Assembly (NCBI RefSeq): GCF_949987515.2 | Contig: NC_082685.1 | Location: forward strand, 27,482,168 to 27,546,167 | DNA from: Delphinus delphis | Lineage: Eukaryota > Chordata > Mammalia > Artiodactyla > Delphinidae | Direction: 5' to 3' | DNA length: 64,000 bases | Part shown: in pieces, positions 36,971 to 64,000 of the stretch | How positions within the stretch are numbered: the stretch's first letter is position 1 | How the letters are laid out: the number at the start of each line of letters is the position of its first letter | Notes under the pieces: generated by a model | Told to the model about the DNA's origin: nothing | Seen by the model: the letters and a program-made list of their open reading frames with translations, nothing else | Databases searched by the model: none | Translations under genes and position numbers: made by a program

Positions 36971-37579
36971 GTAGTTGCAGGACCTCATGATAAGTTGACA
37001 ACTCATTAGCATTAGATGAATCCTTTCCTCTTTCAGGACCTGCCACTACCTGTGCCAGCCCCACTGGGTCAGGTGACCCTTCTCAAGGTAGCCGGGAGCT
37101 GGGAAAGCCGAAATTGCCATTGGCATTATCTAGTAATTCCTGGGGAGAGTAGAACACTGAGAAACAAGGCTTAAGCTGCACCCACAAAACAGCACCCCAA
37201 GCAGCAGGATGAAGAACATCTTGGGAGCAAAGCCCCGGTGCTTAGAGAAGCCAGAGGTTTCGACCTTAATGATAAGGCCAAGTACCATAGAGACAGAATA
37301 CTCCCTCAGAGACATCCAAATACTTGCGGACTGTTTTACCACTTTCATTTTCTTGTAATATCCTTTGGTCAACTCAAGCAGGCTTCAAACTTGCCTCATT
37401 CCACTTCTGTGGGTTCCCTCAGACTAGCAGCAAACAGGTGCACTTTGCCATGGCAAGGCCAGGGCACAATCCCCTGCATCTCTCCAGACCTGCACAGGTC
37501 CTCAAACTCTGTACTCAAATCACTAATACCGTCTGCCCCGAATACCAGGAAGATGCCAAGGGGACAAAGTCATAACCTC

Positions 37580-38047
37580 GTGTGCAAGAACATGGACTTT
37601 GGAGTCATAGACTCCTGGGTTCGTGTCTCAGCTCCTCCACTGCGTACTTATCCTCTCTGAGCCTCAGTTTCCTCATCAGTCCAATGGGGATCATAATACC
37701 TCATAGTTTTGTTCCAAGGATTAATGAGATAATGTAAAACTGGGAAAGCAGTGAAGCATTGAGGCTAAGAGCACAGGCTCTGGTGCCAGACTGTTTAAGT
37801 TCAGACGCTGGCTCTGTCACTAACTGTGTGTCCTTGGGCCTCAGCATATTCAATTGTAATATGGGGATAATAAGAGTATCCACCTCTATAGGGCAGGGAA
37901 TGAATGAGTTATGGCTTGGAAAGTGCTTAGAACAGCACCTGGTGCATTGGTGACTACTTGGTAAACGAGAGTTGTTATGATTAATGCAAGTAAAGCCCAC
38001 AGCACGGTAAAGATAAGTGTTCAATAAATGGTAACTGTTATTATTAC
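37580..38047 (+). repeat. MIR split by a second MIR
   Basis: The left part (37580-37750) has GACTTTGGAGTCATAGACTC and GCCTCAGTTTCCTCATCAGT. The right part (37984-38047) has the missing MIR terminus GTGTTCAATAAATGGTAACT. A complete second MIR sits between them. Confidence 0.7.
37752..37983 (+). repeat. MIR nested inside another MIR
   Basis: Nearly full length: TTGAGGCTAAGAGCACAGGC, CTCTGGTGCCAGACTGTTTA, then TGCTTAGAACAGCACCTGGT and GAGAGTTGTTATGATTA. Confidence 0.75.
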
Positions 38048-38249
38048 AAGGTACACTCTGCACGGAGAATTTTATGCACAATTTATCTCCTAGAAAGCAA
38101 TTAAGAAATGAAGACATTAGGGGAAAATCTTGTCCTCTAGCAAAAGTTTCAGTCCGAGCAGAGAGAATCCACCATCCTGTTGCCCTGGCAAGATACCTTA
38201 GGAACCCCGTCCACCATTCCCAGGCTCTCCTTTGCTTTACTCAGCCATC

Positions 38250-38690
38250 CTCTCTTTCAGTAAATACTCATTAAGCACCACAGTGAGCCTAAAGGAGGAC
38301 TGGAAATACCTAAGCTGTAAAAAAAAATGGCTCCAGCTCCTGCCACCCTGGAGCTTACAGGGTAGCAGGGGAGATACACATTAAATAAATACGTACACAA
38401 ATGATTATTTAGGGACAGCTACAATTTGTGTTATGAAGAATGTGGTGAAAAGGTATAATGGCGGTCCTGATATGATGTAGCATCAGAGGTGTATGTGAGG
38501 GAGGAGTCGTTAGAAAAACTTCGTGAGGAAGTGCCGTTTAAGCTGGGACTTCACGGATGAATAGGAGTTGGCTGGGGGATGCCTGGGAGTAGAAGGAGGA
38601 AGCGATCCAGGCAGACAGGCATTTTGTTCCGAGGCCCTGTAGCCACAAGGTGGCTGGCTCACTAGGGGAAAAGACACAAAGGTAGTAAGT
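38250..38690 (+). repeat. Old mammalian interspersed repeat, family not identified
   Basis: CCTGGAGCTTACAGGGTAGC, TTTAAGCTGGGACTTCACGG and GCGATCCAGGCAGACAGGCA recall a widespread old repeat whose name I cannot give with confidence. Confidence 0.4.
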
Positions 38691-57700
<19,010 letters not shown>

Positions 57701-60495
57701 GCTCATGGGGACCTTCACCTCTGCCCTTCCCGAGGTGGGGAACCACTGCCCTCAGGCTTTCTCTACTTCTTAGCGAAGGCCCCAGGCTATGAGCCACTCG
57801 ACCTGTGAAACCAGAACAACTTGGGCTGGATTACCTGCCACTGGACACATGACCACATCTCACCTGAGTGCGTGCCACTGCTCGCTGAGGACCTCACGGA
57901 CCCGAGTGCCCACTTGCCTAGCTTCCTGTCACACATCCTGGTTTGTGAGTCTAGATTCCCACCATGGGCAAGTCCCCCATCGCGCTTTCCTACATCTCTG
58001 TAACGCTAAGCACTTCCTGCCCATCCTGGGTTCATCGTCCCAAAGGAAAGAAACAAAAATGTTGTGCAGAGCAGTAAGATAGAGGAGGGTTACAAGCAGA
58101 TACCCAGAGAAAAACAGATACCCAAACTGGCAGTTTTCTAAGATATTGGCATATATGAGCACAACCAAAGTGGGCAGGGCATGAGAACGCAAGATCACCT
58201 TGTGGGTTGGGTCCTCTTCATTTTTAATTAGCCCCTTGATCCCAAAGCAAGGATTTGTCATTTCATGCTGTGTGGACCTTAAGAGTCTGTGGCAGAGTAA
58301 GCTCACCACAGGGTATACGGGACTTGCAGGTATGACTACCCTACGGCTGTAGCTACTCCAGGGCCCACCTTAAATCATCCTGCTTCTCAGTCTGAGGCCT
58401 GAGACTGCCTGGCAAATGGATGGGGTCTGGTTTGGGTTTGAACTTTAAGATTCCACAGTTAATTTCTCTGCAACATTTAAGATCATGAGATCCAGCAGCC
58501 TATCTGTCCGTTTCATCTTACCAGAGACACAAATAAGACTAAGACAAAACACAACACTGGTTCTCGCCCATTCACCCCTACAGCAGCCTTGTAGACAAGT
58601 TCAAAGTATATTAATCTACACAATCTCCCTTCCTGGTGACCAGGCAATGGTCACCTGATTGAAGAAGCAGCAGAACTGGGGATGAGGATATATTTTTTTC
58701 CATTTTAGTATTAAAGGCCTTTCCTTCCCAAAGTCTGAATTCTTTTAGAGTCTGGCTCATTCTTTTGACAAGACCTCCATACATGTGGGTCCAGTCAAAC
58801 TTGCATGGCTGAACAAACAGCTAAAGTAATGTAATTCAGTAACTGCTACATACTCTTAGGGACGAGGGGTAGGTTGGCAAGGCTCATAGTCCTTCTTGTT
58901 AGACTCTCTACCAGCCTGTGGTTGGATTGAGGCTGCTTAGAAAAGGCATCCTAAACTCAACGAGCATTCAGTGAGGAAGGCACTTCATAATCCCCTTTGC
59001 TGAAGACTGGGTGTCTGAGTTAGAGTCTTTGCAGAGTGCAGCATCCTGTGTAAACGTGGGACGTACGTTCCCCGCTGCAAATTGAGGCTAACTGAGCAAA
59101 CCACCCGGACACTTTCACCTTCCCCTGTCCCTGCGCTGCAGTGCACAAAGCTATTTCAGTGACAGCAAGAGGGAAATTTGGCAAGGAATCTTGGCTGGCA
59201 CTATTAAATCCTGGAATGTCATTCAAGATGTTCTTGTTCTGTTTCTAGTGTAATGTTTAAACCCACAAAATGAGACCGGAATACATAACGTGAAGTTAGA
59301 ATTAAGATAAATACACTTGTCATACTTAAGCCACGTTTCAATAAGATATGGTACCATTGGCTAAAAGCCACAGATTTTTCAGTATGTATCCACACGATCA
59401 ACACTCAGTTGACCCCAACAACCGAAAAGAACGGCACAGAGGATAATCCAGTAAAGCAAAATCATTGGGGATCTCATATAATTTTATCTTGTAGGAGCGC
59501 TTCCATCTTAATTTGCTTTGCTTCCGCTAATTTTCAAATTAATTTATGTTCCTGGGCGGCACAGTAAAATGCAAATAATCCTATTCCCAGAATTAAGACA
59601 CCCAGGCAACAGAACAGTCTATTCCAAGGCCTGTTTGTCCATTCCCGAGTGGAGATATGAACACCTACTCTACCTGTTTTATAAAGTCCGTGCACATGCC
59701 AACATTAAATGGGCAGAGCCACCCAGAGGTGATCAGGATCATTTGTCAAAGTCAGCCTGCAATGAGGAAGAGATGTCTGGGATAACTCACACAAAATGGA
59801 TAATCCAACATTTGGATAATTAAGAAGTGTATGCTGCCATACACTTCTGTTGGGGTGGCCTTGGGATAAACCCTCAACTGAGTTAGATGAAATAGTGGTC
59901 TGAAAAGGTTGACATTTCTAGAGATAAAACCAAACAAGGCTATAATGATTCTATACCAAAGCACAACACAACATTGCTTGGGCCACCAACCTGAAACTGG
60001 GAAGGAAGTCTCTTCTGAAAATTGAACGTTTAAATTGTTATGGGGGAAGTGGATTCAGTAAACACATTCCTGCTAAACAGAAACGATCATCTCTGTGTTA
60101 AACTTCAAAAAGTATACATATACCAAGACTCTATATTCACCTACTCATGCGAAAATTGCTTCTTTGTAAAGTATTATGTGACATCTACCGTGATATCCTA
60201 CAGAAATGCTGTACTTGAAGTTATCTGGTTTTACAGAGCGATATTAATTTAGCAAAGGTTACTTTTATAAAATTGAAAGGTGAAGGACTGATACATCACC
60301 TTAAGTTGCAGGCGTTTATGTAGCTGCTTTCTCTGTAGTTAAAAAAAATGTGTACTCGCTATACTTGGAATTAATACCAGCTCATCTACAGAGCACCTTC
60401 TTAAAGACTACGTACTGATGTAAGGTTTTGTAAATTTCTAAACTGTTTTAAATGGGATATTATCTTTTGCAATAAACTTACATATTTTTCCTAGG
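57701..60495 (+). other. INSYN2B: Probable INSYN2B 3' UTR
   Basis: About 2.8 kb follow the stop codon without interspersed repeats that I recognise, unlike most of the window, which fits a terminal exon. The first canonical AATAAA I noticed is at 60471-60476. The UTR end is inferred from that signal; earlier ATTAAA variants (near 59203 and 59704) could give shorter forms. Confidence 0.6.
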
Positions 60496-60535
60496 TTTTA
60501 AGACTCCATCACTAGCTTGGGTTGGTTTGGGTTAT
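60471..60535 (+). terminator. Candidate polyadenylation signal of INSYN2B
   Basis: AATAAA at 60471-60476 is followed about 40 nt later by a GT-rich stretch (near 60515-60535, GGGTTGGTTTGGGTT), the usual layout of a cleavage and polyadenylation site. Cleavage would fall near 60486-60506. Confidence 0.55.
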
Positions 60536-60808
60536 AAAAGTTAAACCTAAGAAGGATGTCCAATGGTCCTAATGGCAGGGAGAGTTTTCATTATAATCAC
60601 TTCTATATGTTTCCCAGGGAAACAAATAAAAAAAGAGCAGCTTCAGAACTTAGCATGGCAATGATCTCCTCAAGGCCCACACGTCCTGGGAGCCAGAGAG
60701 GCACTGTGAATCAATGATGCAATTCCCAGCTTCATTCAGACGGATACATATTCATGCTTTTTATCATTATTATGCTCATATACCTGAAATGTAACTTACT
60801 CAATATTG

Positions 60809-60889
60809 TTCTTTAATTATTTTTCCCATAATTCTCTTCCTAGAAAGAGGAATAATTTCTTTAATTATTTTCCCCATAATCCTCTTCCT
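60809..60889 (+). repeat. 33-bp direct repeat, 48-bp period
   Basis: Copies at 60809-60841 and 60857-60889 begin TTCTTTAATTATTTT and agree at 31 of 33 positions, separated by AGAAAGAGGAATAAT. Confidence 0.85.
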
Positions 60890-61209
60890 TTATATCTATC
60901 ACCACCATGAGAGAAACCAGTATGATGTTCCAAAAATAAAAGATGAAACCAAAATAATTTTTTAAAATTCTTGCTGGAGCCTGTTGAGTGTTAACGGTGC
61001 TGAGCCTGAGACCAGCTCTCTTTGTTAAAATGGCAGATCAGCAAATATTCAACACGTGCTAAAGCCCCTTTAACACCAAATGCATCTTCTACTTGACTAA
61101 TCAGGATGCTTGAGAGAGAACTGAAAAGAAAACAACATTACCATCACGTGATTTAATTTTTTCCTTGCGCTGTCCATTAGCCATCTAAAACCAGTTTGTT
61201 TACCAGTTT
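60890..61209. other. Non-coding, nothing recognised
   Basis: AT-rich sequence downstream of the presumed INSYN2B polyadenylation site, without recognisable elements. Confidence 0.5.
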
Positions 61210-61445
61210 AGGTGGGAAAAACCAGAATCAGAAGGCTTGGGTTTAATATTATTCTACCACCCTCTTTTTTGCAGGATGACCTTGGGAAAGTTAGCCTCTG
61301 TGAGCTGCTGATTCCTTTTCTTATAACGCTGAACATCACCCTTCCCTGACAAGGGTGCCTGACAATTAAGTGGGAGAGAACCTTGAGCATTACGGAGGGC
61401 ACACAACAGGTGCTCAATAAATGTGTATTTATTCATTTGTTTATT
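61210..61445 (+). repeat. MIR relic
   Basis: ATGACCTTGGGAAAGTTAGC and AACAGGTGCTCAATAAATGT. Confidence 0.6.
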
Positions 61446-62739
61446 GAAGTAAATTGGGGGAGAAGAGGGACGATGCCTTTATGGGACTGCAGTGGGTTTT
61501 CAGAAACAGGCCTGAGGTTTTCTCAGGGCAAAGAGTGGTGTTAATAAGGAATGAACTCTTCCTGGCCTTATTAAGACTAGAAACCATGACAATGATCCAT
61601 AAGTAACAAAGGCCTCAGTGAGCAAGAATACGCAGGCATGTCTAGCACAGAACAGCACTCTGGGGAATGAAGGATTCTTGCCGCGTGGAATCAAATACCC
61701 TAGAGGTAAAAGACACTGCAAGGGCTGGGCCCCTGCCATTTGAAGCGTGAGCAACTAAGAGAGGCTAGATAGATGATGCATCCAAGGGCTCGTGGAAATC
61801 ATGTGGGAAGCCAGTGCTGGCAGCAATGTGGTGGGTGGGTGCAACGTGTGAAGGTCTACCAGACACCAGCACCCAGGGTAGTTCCAGGAACCACTGGCAC
61901 TAGACTTGAGACGCATTCTGACCTCCAGGTACAGTTTCTTTCTTAGCCCATCAGAGGCCTCAATATAGCCTTCACTTGAAAAGGCTCTCATTTTAAGCAG
62001 CTCAAGGCAAATTGCTGGATGCTAAAAGCGTATTTCTCTTTTTAAGTTCCAAGAAACATAGATGCTTTGTGATCATTATGCCCATCAAGCATAGCTTGCA
62101 ATAAAAAGAACTAAAAGACAAATCCACACGCAACACTCCTTGCATTTGGTGAAAACCATGTTTGACCGGCTTAAGGCTCATAACCCCTTTGGGGTACTTT
62201 CATCCCAACTTCATCCCCATTTTCTTTCCACCAGTTTACAGCCTGAATTCCTACTGCTCATGTCTATCACCCCTAGTCCTGAGGTTTCCCAAATATATGA
62301 TTTCTTCCTGCATCCTCCAGGATCCTCAGCCCGGGAAGAACCACCTAGAGTCTGGTTTTCTCACTGCCAGGCTAAGCCGGCTTCCCAGGTAAGTGTGCCT
62401 CTCCACTACCGGCCTCCCGTTGCAAACCCCCTTCTTCTCTCAGCTGGCCTCCACAGAAGCATCCCACCTGGTCTCCCCATGTGCAAGCCCTTCCCTTTCA
62501 CCACGTAGCAGCAAAACCAGTCATTGCTGAATTTAGACCTGACCCATGTCACACTCTGGCTGTCACAATCTGGCGTCCTGATAAACTTAGGAAGTCACAC
62601 TAGGTCTGTCACTATGGCTCAGGAGGTCCCACCTGGCTCTCCTGTGGAAGTTCCTATCACAGGCCCTTTCACTGTCTGCTCTACAGTCACAGTGAGTCAC
62701 CTTGGGTTCCTCAGAACCACCATGCGAACACTCCCTTAA

Positions 62740-63110
62740 GGGTCTGTACACACTTTTCCTTCTGCCTGGAACAGTCCCCACCACACCACCCGCCCTGCCC
62801 AGTTTCCAGCTCTGCTGGGGTTTCCCAAGTAAGGCTTTCCAAGACTACAACCACCGCTGCCCCAGATCATCCCAAATACCCCTCTTATACACTCACCTGG
62901 CACCAGGACCCCTCCACCAAAGTCCTCGGCACAGCTGGCCTTGTACATATATTTATGTAATTCTTTGATGAATGTATTTCTCTCTCATTAGCCTATTATC
63001 TTCCTAAGGTAAGAATTCTGCTTATTTTTGCTCACCTTTGAATCTCCAGCACTTAGCACAATGAGATTCAAATATTTTTTGCACGGATAAATTAAAGAAT
63101 GAATTGGATT
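62740..63110 (+). repeat. L2 fragment
   Basis: CTTCTGCCTGGAACAGTCCC, ATCTCCAGCACTTAGCACAA and a terminus AAATTAAAGAATGAA. Confidence 0.65.
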
Positions 63111-63715
63111 CAGTGGAGAGACAGGAAGAAATGACTCCCCGTTTTTTCCCTTATCTATGTACAGGCTCTATCTGTGCTGCCAGGAGCATCTAGCCTTCCA
63201 CAGATTGGGGCCTTCAGCAGCTAATGTGGCCAGTTCTTCTAATTCCACTGTGGTCCACATGGCATTCAGGACTCAGGAACATCAAGCCACTACCACCTTC
63301 CCCCACCATTCATCTTGAATATTGACAGCCCAGCTTAACCTTGTTTCGGAACAAATTGTTTAACCTTGTTCCGGAACTTAATTAAATCCCCATGCATTTT
63401 GCACATTTTACCAAGATACTGCCTTACCGTATGAAAGAGAAAATTAGTTTTGAAATTAAAGCAGATTGTTAACTATTTTTGCTGTAATGTTTCCATTAAA
63501 ATGCCAGAACTTATTACATGTGACCTAGTCCATTTCAGACAAAACGCAATTTAAAGGAGACAGGGTCTGTCTCACTAAAGAAGCATTTGGGGCAGAGCAT
63601 TTTGTCTTGGCTTAAACCACAATTAAAATGAAAAGACAACAAGCATCACACCAAAGGATTATTTACTTCAAAGCAAATAAAAGCTTTATTTATTTACCTT
63701 TTTAAAAAAATTTTG

Positions 63716-63931
63716 GGGGCTTCCTTGGTGGCGCAGTGGTTGAGAGTCCGCCTGCTGATGCAGGGGACACAGGTTCGTGCCCGAGTCCGGGAAGATCCCA
63801 CATGCCGTGGAGCGGCTGGGCCCGTGAGCCATGGCCGCTGAGCCTGGGCGTCCGGAGCCTGTGCTCCGCAACAGGAGCGGCCACAGCGGTGAGAGGCCCA
63901 CGTACCGGAAAAAAAAAAAAAAAAAAAAAAA
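63716..63931 (+). mobile_element. CHR-2-type SINE nested in a CHR-1 tail
   Basis: Same head and body as the copy at 4843, with a long poly(A). The flanks AAAAAAATTTTGG (from 63706) and AAAAAAATTTTTTGG (to about 63940) look like a target-site duplication inside the T-rich tail of the adjoining antisense CHR-1. Confidence 0.88.
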
Positions 63932-64000
63932 ATTTTTTGGCTGCGTTGGGTCTTTGCTGCTATGCACGGGCTTTCTCTAGCTACAGCAAGCGGGCTTCTT
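63932..64000 (-). mobile_element. CHR-1-type SINE, antisense, cut by the window end
   Basis: GGCTGCGTTGGGTCTTTGCT and GGGCTTTCTCTAGC are the CHR-1 body next to its tail. The rest lies beyond the window. The original tail (ATTTATTTACC at 63687-63700) is now separated from it by the CHR-2 insertion. Confidence 0.85.

Overview
The window is mammalian nuclear DNA, almost certainly from a cetacean. It holds several well-preserved tRNA-Glu-derived CHR SINEs of both the short (CHR-2-like) and long (CHR-1-like) forms. I see no Bov-B or Bov-tA repeats, which would be expected in a ruminant. The only protein-coding gene I can support is INSYN2B (formerly FAM196B), on the + strand. Its three coding exons (39720-41065, 42177-42251, 57514-57700) splice in frame into a 535-residue protein. 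In human this gene lies inside DOCK2 on the opposite strand, so the window is probably intronic DOCK2 sequence read on its antisense strand; I could not find a DOCK2 exon by eye.

Layout. 1-12.4 kb: non-coding, with MIR relics, a nested 5'-truncated LINE-1 (3111-3788) and a CHR-2 SINE with perfect 13-bp target-site duplications (4830-5055). 12.4-18.5 kb: a fossil hAT-type element with intact 11-bp inverted ends, then an old antisense LINE-1 (13384-17335) broken by a 302-bp MIR-bearing insert. 18.5-31.4 kb: MIR, L2, CHR and MER relics. 31.4-35.6 kb: a cluster of retro-insertions comprising a purine tract, a ferritin light chain pseudogene (minus strand), and a patchwork LINE-1 whose 5' region carries an out-of-place ORF2 segment and whose ORF2 holds a CHR-1 SINE. 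35.7-39.7 kb: MIRs, including one nested in another, leading into the first INSYN2B coding exon. 39.7-60.5 kb: INSYN2B, with a 1.1-kb intron 1, a 15.3-kb repeat-bearing intron 2 and a probable 2.8-kb 3' UTR ending near an AATAAA at 60471. 60.5-64 kb: MIR and L2 relics and a CHR-2 SINE inserted into the tail of an antisense CHR-1 that runs off the window.

I found no unknown multi-gene system. The noteworthy items are the INSYN2B gene model (including a splice donor that supplies its own in-frame stop), the ferritin pseudogene, and several unusual repeat architectures. Repeat family names come from recognition by eye and their boundaries are approximate.
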